From the NCBI GenBank assembly GCA_965233625.1, contig OZ247499.1, positions 2,046,001 through 2,110,000 of the forward strand: DNA of 64,000 nucleotides, written 5' to 3'. Shown in pieces: positions 45,627 to 55,442 of this stretch. Position 1 is the first letter of the stretch, and every line of letters begins with the position of its first letter. The position numbers were made by a program, and so were the translations under genes. A model generated the notes under the pieces. It was not told the DNA's origin and did no database searches. It was given only the letters and a program-made list of their open reading frames with translations. This stretch comes from G965233625 sp965233625 (GTDB lineage: Bacteria; Planctomycetota; Planctomycetia; Pirellulales; Pirellulaceae).

Positions 45627-47657
45627 ATGCAAACGTCTGGCAAGACGCCCGCTACTACCGCACCTTTGCTCCGCGCACTACGCCTCGCCGTCGCCTACCC
45701 CTGGACGGTGGCTGCCACCCTTTCTTGCACCCTTGTGGTTGCTGCGCTATGGGGCGGCAATATCGGCGGGCTATATCCCGTATTTCAGGTGGCGATGTCT
45801 GGCAAGTCGCTGCAGGAATGGAATGCGGACGAAATTGCCGAAGGTAAAAAGACCATCGCCAGGATCGACGCTGATATTACTGAGTCCCGCAAACAGATAA
45901 AAAGCGGCAAGCTTTCGCCTGAACGCGCAAAAGAACTGTCGCAGTTTATAACCGTTGAGCAGGTGAAGCGGGACGTCGCGCAGACGACCGTTGAATCGCA
46001 GGAAAAGCTACGGCCATGGCTGGTGAAGTATTTACCTTCCAAGCCGTTCGAAACCATCGTGGTGATCATCGGCGTGCTGATGCTAGCGATTGTCGTGCGG
46101 CAGATCTGCCTACTGATTAGCACCATGCTGCAAGCACGGATGGCGACACTGATGTCGATGCATCTGCGGAAACAGTTTTTCGGCTGGTTGCTACGGACGG
46201 ATCAAGCCACGTTTTCTGAAAAAGGCGCCAGCGGCGTGATGACGCATATGGGTGACATCGGTCAGGTCACGACCGGCGTTACTTCAATTCTCGACAGCGC
46301 GATTCGCGAGCCTGCCAAGATGGCCGCCTGCCTCATCGGCGCCGCAATGATTTCCTGGCGCCTGCTGGTGTTCTCGCTCCTTGCGGCGCCCATTGCTGCC
46401 GTGCTGGTGCGGATGCTCGGTAAAGCCGTGCGCCGTTCTTCGGAGAAGCAATTCAAAATCGGCCGCGACGTGAACAAGGTGGTTTATGACGTTCTGGGCG
46501 GTCTGCCCGTGGTGCAGCTTTACACCGCAGAACAGTACGAACAGCAACGCTTCAACAGCAAAATGAAGGAAGAATTCGGCCGCAGGATGAAGGCGGCATT
46601 TTACGGCGCCTTGTCGCGCCCGTTGTCGGAAATCCTGGGCATGGGCGCCGTCTGTGTGGCGCTGCTGGGCGGCACTTACCTGGTGCTCAACAATGAGACC
46701 CATATCTTCGGCATTCCAATGTGCGATCAGCCGCTGAGCCTGGCCGCGGTGCTGGTGTTCTACGGCCTCCTGGTCGGTGTGAACGATCCGCTGCGACGGT
46801 TCGGTGGCATCTACGCAAACGTTCAGACGGCAATCGCCGCGGCGAACCGCCTGTTCCCGCTGCTTGATCAACCACCCGCCATTACCGACCGTGAGAATGC
46901 ACAGCCTGCACCTTCATTGAAGCAGGCTATCCGCTTTGAAGATATTCACTTCAGCTATAACGCCGACCGTGAAGTGCTCACGGATATCAACCTCGAGATC
47001 CGCGCGGGTGAAACGGTGGCGATCATCGGCGGAAATGGCAGCGGCAAATCAACGCTTGTCAATCTGCTGGCGCGATTCTACGACCCTACGCAGGGCGGCG
47101 TGACCATCGACGGCGTCGATGTCCGCGACATGCAGCTAACTTCGCTCCGCAAAAAGATTGGCTACGTAACGCAGACCCCTGTCCTGTTCACAGATACGGT
47201 CCGCAACAACATTGCCTACGGCAACCCGGAATCGACACTCGAGCAGATTCAAGCTGCCGCCCGCCAGGCGCATGCAGATGAATTCATTACCTCGCGGCTT
47301 TCCAAGGGCTATGACACTCCGCTTGGCGCCGGCGGGGTGAAGGTCTCGGGTGGAGAGCAGCAACGCATTTCGCTGGCACGGGCGATTCTTCGCGATCCGG
47401 AACTCGTCATCCTTGACGAAGCCACAAGTGCGATCGACCCGAAGAGCGAACAACTGATTCATCAGGCGCTGGCCGGATTTCTGAAAGGCCGCACCTCCAT
47501 CATGATTACGCATAAGCTTTCTTCCCTGGAGCTGGCCGACCGTATCGTGGTGATGGAGGACGGACGTATCCTGGCAACGGGTACGCATGAAGAACTGCTG
47601 GCAAGCTGCCCGACTTACACGGCGCTGCGTGACTCGGAATTGACCAGGGCGGCGTAA
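45627..47657 (+). CDS. ABC exporter (MsbA/MDR type, half-transporter)
   Basis: 676 residues from the ATG at 45627, with AAAGGA about 6 nt upstream; the frame is open to 45609 but the extra ATG lacks a site. The membrane domain has six predicted helices, including a large loop after the first. The nucleotide domain has GNGSGKSTLVNLLARF (Walker A), SGGEQQRISLARAIL (signature) and LVILDEATSAIDPKSE (Walker B). It would export a lipid, glycan or drug as a homodimer. It is 118 nt downstream of the nucleoside hydrolase; no substrate clue nearby except the later dTDP-sugar gene. Confidence 0.93.
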   Translation: MQTSGKTPATTAPLLRALRLAVAYPWTVAATLSCTLVVAALWGGNIGGLYPVFQVAMSGKSLQEWNADEIAEGKKTIARIDADITESRKQIKSGKLSPERAKELSQFITVEQVKRDVAQTTVESQEKLRPWLVKYLPSKPFETIVVIIGVLMLAIVVRQICLLISTMLQARMATLMSMHLRKQFFGWLLRTDQATFSEKGASGVMTHMGDIGQVTTGVTSILDSAIREPAKMAACLIGAAMISWRLLVFSLLAAPIAAVLVRMLGKAVRRSSEKQFKIGRDVNKVVYDVLGGLPVVQLYTAEQYEQQRFNSKMKEEFGRRMKAAFYGALSRPLSEILGMGAVCVALLGGTYLVLNNETHIFGIPMCDQPLSLAAVLVFYGLLVGVNDPLRRFGGIYANVQTAIAAANRLFPLLDQPPAITDRENAQPAPSLKQAIRFEDIHFSYNADREVLTDINLEIRAGETVAIIGGNGSGKSTLVNLLARFYDPTQGGVTIDGVDVRDMQLTSLRKKIGYVTQTPVLFTDTVRNNIAYGNPESTLEQIQAAARQAHADEFITSRLSKGYDTPLGAGGVKVSGGEQQRISLARAILRDPELVILDEATSAIDPKSEQLIHQALAGFLKGRTSIMITHKLSSLELADRIVVMEDGRILATGTHEELLASCPTYTALRDSELTRAA

Positions 47658-47785
47658 CTGCCGGCGGAAAAATCGCTCGCATGGCAACCCTCCGCGACTG
47701 CGAGCATCTATACTGTTGGGCTACCCTTGGCAGGCAATAGTCTGGTCTGCCGACATCGTCCAACAGCCGCCGGGAAGCACAAGAG

Positions 47786-48511
47786 ATGTCGTTCTGGATT
47801 CGCACAACGTGCATGACAACCACGTTGTTGATAACGCTGATAACAGCCGCGGTTCATCCCGCAGCATGCTTCGCCGCAGAGCCAGTCCGTGACCCGTATA
47901 AAGACGCGATGGCCAACCCAGTGGATGCACCAGGGCTGCCGCGGGTTCTCATCATCGGCGACTCGATTTCTATCGGTTACACGCCGCAGGTCCGCACGCT
48001 ACTAAAAGGCAAAGCCAACGTCCATCGTCCCACCACCAATTGCCGCTGGTCAGCCTTCGGCGCCGCGCACCTGGATGAATGGCTGGGCGACGCGAAGTGG
48101 GATGTGGTGCATTTCAACTTCGGTCTGTGGGACTGGTACGGCTGGCGCCAGGAACAGAAGGCGACGCCTGCATCTTACGCCGCCAACCTTGAAAAGATGG
48201 TGCTGCGGCTAAAGAAAACGGGTGCCCGGCTGATCTTCGCCACCACAACACCGCCATGCGTTGCCGCGGAACGCAGTGCACACATCGTGGTCCCGCTTGA
48301 TCGCGCCGCCAAGTTCCGCTCGGCCGCACTTGCTGTGATGAAGAAGCATGGTGTAGCGGTCAATGATCTTTATGGAGTCATCGGCGAGAACCGCACGAAA
48401 TACCAGCGAGGGGCCAACGACGTGCATTACAACAATGCAGGACGCACGCTGCTGGCTACCCATGTCGCCAAAGCCATTCAAAGCCAGCTGCATCCGGAAC
48501 CGGCACGGTAA
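47786..48511 (+). CDS. Exported SGNH/GDSL hydrolase
   Basis: 241 residues with a signal peptide (TTLLITLITAAVHPAACFAAE). SGNH blocks: block I PRVLIIGDSISIGYTPQV (catalytic Ser in GDS), block III VVHFNFGLWDWYGWR, a loosened form of the G-x-N-D block, and block V NDVHYNNAGRTLLATHV (catalytic Asp and His). Such enzymes remove acyl groups from glycans or lipids. It lies 18 nt before an exported alpha/beta hydrolase, suggesting joint use on an acylated polysaccharide. Confidence 0.88.
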   Translation: MSFWIRTTCMTTTLLITLITAAVHPAACFAAEPVRDPYKDAMANPVDAPGLPRVLIIGDSISIGYTPQVRTLLKGKANVHRPTTNCRWSAFGAAHLDEWLGDAKWDVVHFNFGLWDWYGWRQEQKATPASYAANLEKMVLRLKKTGARLIFATTTPPCVAAERSAHIVVPLDRAAKFRSAALAVMKKHGVAVNDLYGVIGENRTKYQRGANDVHYNNAGRTLLATHVAKAIQSQLHPEPAR

Positions 48512-48529
48512 ACTCTTCAACTGAAGCTC

Positions 48530-50443
48530 ATGAGAATCAAACAACGCCAGACATTCGCGATTCTTGCCGCGGTCATCTTCCTACCGTTGCTGCCCTCCGT
48601 CGCACCATGCGACGAGACGCTTCCCGTTTTAAAAAACGGCAAGGCGCCACAGAACTTCGCAGAGATGTGGAACGGCTTTGACCCACGTGAAGAGCCGCTC
48701 GAAACAGAGACGCTGCACGAGTGGGAAGAAGATGGTGTGGTGCTACGCATCTTGCGGTTCCGCATCGGCGTGTTCAAAGGGCAGAAAGCACGCCTGGCGG
48801 CGATTTATGGATACCCGAAGAACGCTTCTGCGAAAGTTCCGGGCCTGCTGCAAATCCACGGGGGTGGTCAGTACGCCGATTACAAAGCGTGCTTGACCAA
48901 CGCACATCGTGGCTACGCAACGCTCTCGATCGCCTGGGCGGGCCGCATCAGCGCGCCGAAATACCGGGTGACGCCTGCGGAGGTGAAGCTATTCTGGGAA
49001 AACGACACCAGCAACCCGCAGTATCGCGAAACGACTGACTGGGGCGCCGTAGACGGCTATCATGCACCGGGCCGCAATGCCGGCAATCAGTTCCCTAGCG
49101 CTAAGGCGGCAAGCTGGACGCTGGACGGAGTCGAGTCCCCCCGTAACAGCGGCTGGTTCCTTTGCGCATTAGCAGCCCGCAGAGCGTTGACCTTCCTGGA
49201 AAACCAGCCCGAAGTCGATCCTGCCCGGTTGGGTGTTTACGGCCATTCAATGGGCGGCAAACTCACGGTCATGACTTCCTTTGACCCGCGTGTCAAAGCA
49301 GCAGCGCCGTCGTGCGGTGGTATCAGCGATCGTTACAATCGCAGCGAATTGTTCCGCGATACTCTGGGCGATAATCACAGTTTGAAACAGATCACCTGCC
49401 CCATCATCTTCCTCAGCCCGGCCAACGACTTTCACGGCCGGATCAGTGATCTGCCCGCCGCGATCCGCGAGATCCAGTCGGAAGACTGGCGGGTCACATG
49501 CTCTCCGCATCACAACCATCAGGACACGCCGCCCTACGAAGTAGCGACGCAGTTGTGGTTTGACCAGCATCTGAAGCAAACGCTTAAAATGCCTGGTACG
49601 CCGCAAGCTTCTCTGGTGTTGAAGACAACCGGCGGCGTGCCGCAGTTGACCGTAAAGCCTGACCGGGCGGACGACGTGCTGACCGTCGATGTTTTTTACA
49701 CACAGGATGGCAAAGCTGTGGAGTTGCCCAGCGATATCCACTGGACCAAATACCGCTTCTGGCAGCATGCTCAAGCAACAAACAAAGACGGCGTCTGGAC
49801 GGCTTCATTGCCTGTGCATTCAAGCGACAAGCCTCTGTGGGTCTTTGCCAATGTGCGTTACCCGCTGAAGCAGCCCGTCACCGGCGCCGGCTATTATTAT
49901 GGTGTTTACACTGCCCGGACGTTCAATCTTTCATCATTGCTCATCCGCAAATCCGCGGAAGATCTCCAGGCCGCCGGTGTTCAGCCAGTGATAGAAACTT
50001 CTACACTGATCGAAGATTTCAAAGGCGACTGGGAAAAAGAATGGTTCACCCTCCGGCCGACCGAATGGGCTCGCACCACCAATAAACTGCGCAGCGAGAT
50101 CTGGCAGGCGCCCGCCGGTGCGTTGCTTTCGCTGAAGGTTAAATCCGCCGAACCAAATACGCTGGTGATTGTTATCGACGGGTTTGCCACGGAGGCTGCG
50201 TTGCAGGGCGGTGCGGAGTGGCAGACATTGACATTTTCGCCCGGTGACTTCAAAAATGTTGCGGGCGATGCGTTGCCAGGCTGGAAGGATGTGAAGCAAC
50301 TCAAACTCACGCATGCTGAAACGCTACGCCCGGCCCGCCGTCAGCAGGCCGCACTGAAAAGATTAGGCGGCAGGTGGAAAGGGGCGGCGCCGCAATTCTC
50401 GGAACTGCGCTGGGTTGAAGACAAACCGGCCGCCTTGCCCTAA
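48530..50443 (+). CDS. Exported alpha/beta hydrolase, acetyl-xylan-esterase-like
   Basis: 637 residues. Signal peptide at about 1-25 (FAILAAVIFLPLLPSVAPC). The hydrolase domain has LLQIHGGGQ (oxyanion hole), LGVYGHSMGGKLTVM (nucleophile Ser) and a histidine in SPHHNHQDTPP; FLSPANDFHG probably contains the acidic residue. The C-terminal third is a beta-rich appendage (DVLTVDVFYTQDGKAVEL; TLVIVIDGF) of unknown role, possibly carbohydrate-binding. Activity on acylated sugars is inferred from the fold and the SGNH neighbour. Confidence 0.85.
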   Translation: MRIKQRQTFAILAAVIFLPLLPSVAPCDETLPVLKNGKAPQNFAEMWNGFDPREEPLETETLHEWEEDGVVLRILRFRIGVFKGQKARLAAIYGYPKNASAKVPGLLQIHGGGQYADYKACLTNAHRGYATLSIAWAGRISAPKYRVTPAEVKLFWENDTSNPQYRETTDWGAVDGYHAPGRNAGNQFPSAKAASWTLDGVESPRNSGWFLCALAARRALTFLENQPEVDPARLGVYGHSMGGKLTVMTSFDPRVKAAAPSCGGISDRYNRSELFRDTLGDNHSLKQITCPIIFLSPANDFHGRISDLPAAIREIQSEDWRVTCSPHHNHQDTPPYEVATQLWFDQHLKQTLKMPGTPQASLVLKTTGGVPQLTVKPDRADDVLTVDVFYTQDGKAVELPSDIHWTKYRFWQHAQATNKDGVWTASLPVHSSDKPLWVFANVRYPLKQPVTGAGYYYGVYTARTFNLSSLLIRKSAEDLQAAGVQPVIETSTLIEDFKGDWEKEWFTLRPTEWARTTNKLRSEIWQAPAGALLSLKVKSAEPNTLVIVIDGFATEAALQGGAEWQTLTFSPGDFKNVAGDALPGWKDVKQLKLTHAETLRPARRQQAALKRLGGRWKGAAPQFSELRWVEDKPAALP

Positions 50444-50488
50444 TACCCTCGCCGCACAAATTTGCTCTGCCGCCGGCAGTGGATAGAT

Positions 50489-51544
50489 ATGGAAACATTG
50501 TTTGTAACAGGCGGCGCCGGCTTTATCGGCGGTTGCTTCGTCCGGCGCCTGACGGGCCGTTACCGCGTGGTGAATTACGATAAGCTCACCTACGCGGGCA
50601 ATCTCGATTCGCTCAGCGATGTGCAGGACCACCCGCAATACATCTTTCATCAAGGCGACATCGCCAATGCGAGCCAAGTGTTGCAGCTTCTGCAGCAGTA
50701 CAAGCCAGCAGCGATTCTGAATTTCGCCGCCGAGTCGCACGTCGATAGATCCATCGATGCGCCGCGTGCGTTCGTTCAGACCAACGTCCTCGGAACGGTG
50801 GAACTGCTGGAAGCCGCGCGGACCTATTGGGGCCAGCTGCAAGGCGAAGACAAAGACCGCTTCCGCCTGCTGCACATCTCCACGGATGAGGTCTACGGAT
50901 CGATTGAACAGGGCGGAGCGTTTACCGAGCAAAGCCCCTACGCCCCCGCATCGCCTTATGCCGCATCGAAGGCGGCATCGGACCACTTTGTCCGGGCATA
51001 CTTTCACACGTACGGGCTGCCGGTGCTGCTGACCAATTGCTCAAACAACTACGGGCCTTATCAGTTCCCGGAAAAGCTTATCCCGTTGATGATCCTAAAC
51101 GCTCTAGAGCAAAAGCCGCTGCCCGTTTACGGCGACGGATTAAATGTCCGCGACTGGATTGCCGTCGAAGATCACTGCGACGCACTCGTCGCTGTGCTGA
51201 ACCAAGGTGTGCCGGGCGAAACCTATAACGTCGGCGCCGGGCAGGAGCGGACGAATCTGCAAGTGGTGGAAGCCATTGCCGCGCTGGTGGACGAACTGGC
51301 GCCGGCAGGCAGTGGTGCGACGCGGAGTTCGCTCATACAGTTTGTCACCGACCGGCCTGGCCACGACCGCCGGTATGCAGTGGATTCAAGCAAGGCCGAA
51401 AAACAACTTGGCTGGAAAGCGAAGTGGAACTTTGAAGACGGGCTGCGACGCACCGTGCAGTGGTATATTGAGAACCGCGAGTGGGCAAACCGCGTCACAA
51501 GCGGGGCATACCGGCGTGAACGACTCGGGCTGATAGACGGTTAG
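50489..51544 (+). CDS. rfbB: dTDP-glucose 4,6-dehydratase
   Basis: 351 residues from the ATG at 50489 (a TTG-started extension to 50462 is unlikely). NAD-binding motif TGGAGFIGG at the N-terminus, NFAAESHVDRSIDAP, the catalytic LLHISTDEVYGS and Y-x-x-x-K in SPYAASKAASDHFVRAY, and RVWIAVEDHCDA-type segment DWIAVEDHCDAL. The enzyme makes dTDP-4-keto-6-deoxyglucose, a precursor of rhamnose and other deoxysugars. The usual rfbA, rfbC and rfbD partners are not in this window. It is 45 nt after the esterase gene. Confidence 0.95.
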   Translation: METLFVTGGAGFIGGCFVRRLTGRYRVVNYDKLTYAGNLDSLSDVQDHPQYIFHQGDIANASQVLQLLQQYKPAAILNFAAESHVDRSIDAPRAFVQTNVLGTVELLEAARTYWGQLQGEDKDRFRLLHISTDEVYGSIEQGGAFTEQSPYAPASPYAASKAASDHFVRAYFHTYGLPVLLTNCSNNYGPYQFPEKLIPLMILNALEQKPLPVYGDGLNVRDWIAVEDHCDALVAVLNQGVPGETYNVGAGQERTNLQVVEAIAALVDELAPAGSGATRSSLIQFVTDRPGHDRRYAVDSSKAEKQLGWKAKWNFEDGLRRTVQWYIENREWANRVTSGAYRRERLGLIDG

Positions 51545-51558
51545 CGGTTGCACCTAGT

Positions 51559-53718
51559 TCAGGCGCCAAACTTCTGACACAGCGCGATCAGCTTCTGAGC
51601 TTCCTGGATGCGTGCGTCCGCCGGGCCGTTGGCGAGGATTTCAGCGAATGCCGCCGCCTGCTTCAGCACATCGGGCGTTCCAGCGAAAACAAGTTCGCCC
51701 CAGTAGATCGTCCAGAACTGGCGATGCGAACGTTCATAGCTGCGTTGAGTTTTTGTATCCGCGTCGGCGGGCAATGGCGCCTGGATTTTGCTGACGGCAA
51801 CGGCCAGCGTTTTGTAGAGCGGCGTGGTAAGAATCTCGTATTCCAGCTCCACCACATTGGCCGGCAGATCGCCTGGTTGCCGGGCAGCCGGTAGAAACGC
51901 CGGACGTCCCGAACGGGCGTTACCAAAATACGCGTCGCACTCGCGCTGCCAGGTAGCATGCGCCGCTTGCGACAGCCGCCGGGCGGCCAGTGCGGCGGGC
52001 ATCTGCAACCGCTGATCCAGCGGTGTGGATTCAAACTGTTGCGGGTCTGCTTCAATTGCGGCTTTCACGGCCTGAATTGCGGCGGCAAGTTTTTGGTTGG
52101 AAACGGAAGTTGCTCCTGCCGTCAGCGAACGCATCCGCGCGTTTGCGGTGCGGACATCCGGTGCCGTCGCGATCTCGCCAGCGAGGCGGCTTGGCTGAAT
52201 GTAAAGCCGCAACTGGTTGGCGGCGCTTTTCCTTGCGATTTGTAACTGGTGCTCCGCGAGTTTGCGTTGCTGGACGGCTTCTGCCGTAGCGACGGTTGCA
52301 ATTTCCTTCTGTTGGATGGCCAGTTCCCGCTGCTTATTGGCGTCTTTCAATGCAAGTACCGCGCGGTCTTTCTCGGCACGTGCGATGCCCGCCTGCTTGC
52401 TGGCTTCAAACGCGAATGCCGCTGAAACCACGGCGCCTATTACCAGCGTCAGAACCGCCACGCCGCCCAGCGCTGCAGGCAGCGGGTTGCGGCGCACACT
52501 GCGCCAGCAGCGTTCTGTCCAGCTAATGGGTCGCGCCAAAACAGGTTTACCTTGCAGGAAGTTTTGCAGGTCTTGCGCGAGTGACGCGGCCGAGTCATAA
52601 CGCCGTGCCGGTTCTTTGTGCAGGCATTTGCGGCAGATATTTTCAAGATCGCGGGGAATGGCGGCGTTCAAGCTGCGCGGCGCTGCTGGTTCTTCCCGGA
52701 CCACCTGTAATAATGTGTCCATCACCGTTGCCGTCTGGAACGGCGGCCGGCCGGTCAACGCATGATAGAGCGTGGCGCCCAGCGAGTAGACATCGGCGGC
52801 ATGTCCCGCGCGGCTGGCGTCGGCAACCTGTTCCGGGGCCATGTAGTAGGGAGATCCAAACACGGCGCCGGTGGCCGTCTGGGAAGGTTCGCCGCTGATT
52901 TTCGCCAGCCCGAAATCGCTGACCCGCGCGATACCGGTTGCTTCATCAATCAGCACATTCCCCGGCGAGACATCGCGGTGCACCAGATCGTTTTCGTGCG
53001 CCGCCTGCAAACCTTCCGCCGCCTGCATCGCGTACCGGGCCGCCTGCCGCACATCGAGTGGACCATCGTTCAACTTCTGCCGGAGACTGCCGCCTGCGAC
53101 GTATTCCATGCTGAAGTAAGGCTGCCCCTCATGTTCGCCCGCTTCAAAGATAGAAACAATGTTGGGGTGCGCGACGCGGGCCAGGGCGCGTGCTTCGCGA
53201 CAGAAACGTTCCATCGCGTCGTTGTCGCCCGTTTCGTCATCGCGAAGCATTTCGCGCCGCATGACCTTCAGGGCGACTTGCCGGCCCGTCTGCGGCTGCT
53301 TGGCGAGATAGACTTCGCCCATGCCGCCTCTGCCTAACTGTTTGATAAGGCTGTGCCCGGCGAAGGTTCCTCCGGGTGTGAGTAAGGACTTTGACGTCTG
53401 GTCCGCAGGCGTGAAGTCAGCCGGAAGCGGTATGGTTTCAAGCTGCTGAACCGTTGTCTCTTCAAAGGCGGATAGGATCGCCGGTTCGTAGTCGCTGTAT
53501 TGCGGACAATAATCTTCCGGCTCCGGTGCATGACCTTCCAGGCGGCGATAGTTCAATTCGATACAGAGCAGTTCGAAAAACAGCGTCTCGCGATGTGCAG
53601 CTTCCACCTGTTGTAGATATTGGCTCAGCTCTGGCCGCTCGCCACGCTGGAACTCCGCTTCGAATTGCGTGCAGAGGGATTCGATCTTCCGCATCAGGTG
53701 AAGGGGCGGCTGTTGCAT
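51559..53718 (-). CDS. Membrane Ser/Thr protein kinase (Hanks type)
   Basis: 719 residues. A short N-terminal helical region precedes the kinase domain (about 120-400): glycine loop LGRGGMGEVYLAK, ATP-binding VALKVM (K151), catalytic HRDVSPGN (247-254), DFGLAK (268-273), and APE-like MAPEQV. The catalytic loop has Ser in place of the usual Lys of HRDLKPxN; the Asp and Asn are kept. A membrane helix at about 412-436 (LPAALGGVAVLTLVIGAVVS) leads to a C-terminal region rich in coiled coil and alanine. The ligand or substrate is not known. It converges on the rfbB gene. Confidence 0.92.
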   Translation of the reverse strand: MQQPPLHLMRKIESLCTQFEAEFQRGERPELSQYLQQVEAAHRETLFFELLCIELNYRRLEGHAPEPEDYCPQYSDYEPAILSAFEETTVQQLETIPLPADFTPADQTSKSLLTPGGTFAGHSLIKQLGRGGMGEVYLAKQPQTGRQVALKVMRREMLRDDETGDNDAMERFCREARALARVAHPNIVSIFEAGEHEGQPYFSMEYVAGGSLRQKLNDGPLDVRQAARYAMQAAEGLQAAHENDLVHRDVSPGNVLIDEATGIARVSDFGLAKISGEPSQTATGAVFGSPYYMAPEQVADASRAGHAADVYSLGATLYHALTGRPPFQTATVMDTLLQVVREEPAAPRSLNAAIPRDLENICRKCLHKEPARRYDSAASLAQDLQNFLQGKPVLARPISWTERCWRSVRRNPLPAALGGVAVLTLVIGAVVSAAFAFEASKQAGIARAEKDRAVLALKDANKQRELAIQQKEIATVATAEAVQQRKLAEHQLQIARKSAANQLRLYIQPSRLAGEIATAPDVRTANARMRSLTAGATSVSNQKLAAAIQAVKAAIEADPQQFESTPLDQRLQMPAALAARRLSQAAHATWQRECDAYFGNARSGRPAFLPAARQPGDLPANVVELEYEILTTPLYKTLAVAVSKIQAPLPADADTKTQRSYERSHRQFWTIYWGELVFAGTPDVLKQAAAFAEILANGPADARIQEAQKLIALCQKFGA

Positions 53719-53991
53719 CGGTGTCTGGTGTTTGCGAATGTGGTGGACCTATTTGTTAAATGGCCAGAACCTGTGGGAACCGGCCACGCATTCTGCTATT
53801 TTTCGCAACGCGGACGATGGATGCTAGCACGTTTGACGGGCATGAAATCTCACTCGACGTATAAGCTGGAAATAGCCATAATGCGGCGCTGCTAGCGAAA
53901 CAGGCAGTGGACATGTATTGAGTTATAACGCGTTTGCAGCGGCGGAAGCGTCGCTGCCATTGCTTCCAGATCACCTTAAAGGACAAACGGA

Positions 53992-54351
53992 ATGTCGGAA
54001 ACAACAGAGGAAAAGAAGCCACAAGCCGCAGCAGCCGCCCCGGAAGGCGAGCGTCAGCAGCCCCGTCAGATCGACGTCAACGATAAAGACGCCACCAAAA
54101 GCTATGCGAATTTCTGCCGCGTGACAGGCGCATTCGAAGAGCTACTGATTGATTTCGGCCTCAGCGCCCAGGCGCCCGGTGTAGACAATGCGCCAGTCAG
54201 CATCGATCAGCGGATCATCGTTAACTACTATACCGCCAAGCGTCTGCTGGCAGCGCTGCAGATTTCTGTGCAGAGGCACGAAAGCCTGTTTGGCGTTCTG
54301 GAAACAGACATCAACAAACGTCTGAAGCGGCAGCCCGAAGCACGCTCGTAA
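53992..54351 (+). CDS. DUF3467 family small protein
   Basis: 119 residues with a polar, Glu/Gln-rich N-terminus. The DUF3467 segment is YANFCRVTGAFEELLIDFGL, RIIVNYYTAKRLLAALQISV and FGVLETDINKRL, typical of a short conserved protein found across planctomycetes and other bacteria. The domain function is unknown. AAAGGACAAACGGA precedes the ATG. It lies 135 nt before the TerC gene. Confidence 0.85.
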   Translation: MSETTEEKKPQAAAAAPEGERQQPRQIDVNDKDATKSYANFCRVTGAFEELLIDFGLSAQAPGVDNAPVSIDQRIIVNYYTAKRLLAALQISVQRHESLFGVLETDINKRLKRQPEARS

Positions 54352-54485
54352 CGGCGGCTTGCTGCTTAACGCTCTCTATTGCTGCCTGGCGGGTTTCTTT
54401 CCGCCAGGTTGTGGCTATCGCGTTTCCGGTGTTGTCCCGGTATGGTGTGCTACCGTGAACAATATCTTCTTCCACGCGCCGCAAT

Positions 54486-55430
54486 ATGACTGAAATCATC
54501 ATCGCCCTGGTCGCTCTCGCGGCTATGGAAATCGTTCTCGGCATCGACAACATTATTTTCATCGCGATTCTCACATCGCGATTGCCGCAGGAACGCCAGA
54601 AGCTTGCCCGGCAACTTGGCCTGGGTCTGGCGCTGATCAGCCGTCTATTGCTGCTCTGCTCCCTCTCCTGGATTCTGGGACTCACCACGCCTGTGCTTGA
54701 GTTAGAAACGCTCGGTGTGCAACGCCAGTGGGTGATGGGCTCTGAGGAAGTTGCTGCCGCACCAGCATCGCACGGCCACGGAGAACCGCCCGAATCAGAG
54801 ATGACCGAGGCTGAGAAGAAAGCTGCCAAAGAACTCGCTGAGCACGAAGCCGCGATTGAGCGCTATCATCGTGATGAAGTCTGGAAACACATCAATGAGA
54901 TTTCTATCCGCGACATCATTCTTCTGCTTGGCGGTTTGTTTCTGATCGGAAAAAGCGTTCTGGAGATTCATGAACGTGTCGCCCACGATGAGAAGAAAGA
55001 ATCGAAGCCGAAGCAGGTCAGCTTTGTCTCCGTGCTGGTTCAGATCGCGGTGCTTGATATTATCTTCTCGCTGGATTCGGTCATCACGGCTGTGGGCATG
55101 GTGGACAACCTCTGGGTGATGGTGGCAGCCGTGATTATCGCCGTCGGCGTGATGCTGTATTTCGCCGAGATGGTCAGCCGGTTTGTCGAACAGAATCCGA
55201 CCATCAAGATTCTGGCCCTCAGCTTTCTCATTCTGATCGGCGTGATGCTGACAGCCGAAGGCATCGGCACAGAAATTAACAAAGGCTACATCTACTTCTC
55301 GATGGCGTTTGCGCTGGTGGTTGAATTTCTGAATCTCCAGATGCGCCGCAAAGACGCGAAAAAAGCGTCTGACACAGAGGCGACCGAGGCCGTCGAAGAC
55401 CTGATGAATGATGAGAAGCAGGACACGTAA
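54486..55430 (+). CDS. TerC family integral membrane protein
   Basis: 314 residues with about seven membrane helices and a charged loop between helices. TerC motifs: AMEIVLGIDNIIFIAILTSR in the first helices and VLDIIFSLDSVITAVGMVD (Asp-containing helices that probably bind metal). The C-terminus is acidic. TerC proteins act in metal ion homeostasis, manganese in many bacteria, and in membrane-protein biogenesis; the name comes from tellurite resistance. It overlaps none of its neighbours and lies 12 nt before the mobA-like gene. Confidence 0.92.
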   Translation: MTEIIIALVALAAMEIVLGIDNIIFIAILTSRLPQERQKLARQLGLGLALISRLLLLCSLSWILGLTTPVLELETLGVQRQWVMGSEEVAAAPASHGHGEPPESEMTEAEKKAAKELAEHEAAIERYHRDEVWKHINEISIRDIILLLGGLFLIGKSVLEIHERVAHDEKKESKPKQVSFVSVLVQIAVLDIIFSLDSVITAVGMVDNLWVMVAAVIIAVGVMLYFAEMVSRFVEQNPTIKILALSFLILIGVMLTAEGIGTEINKGYIYFSMAFALVVEFLNLQMRRKDAKKASDTEATEAVEDLMNDEKQDT

Positions 55431-55442
55431 GGCGATCAGTAG

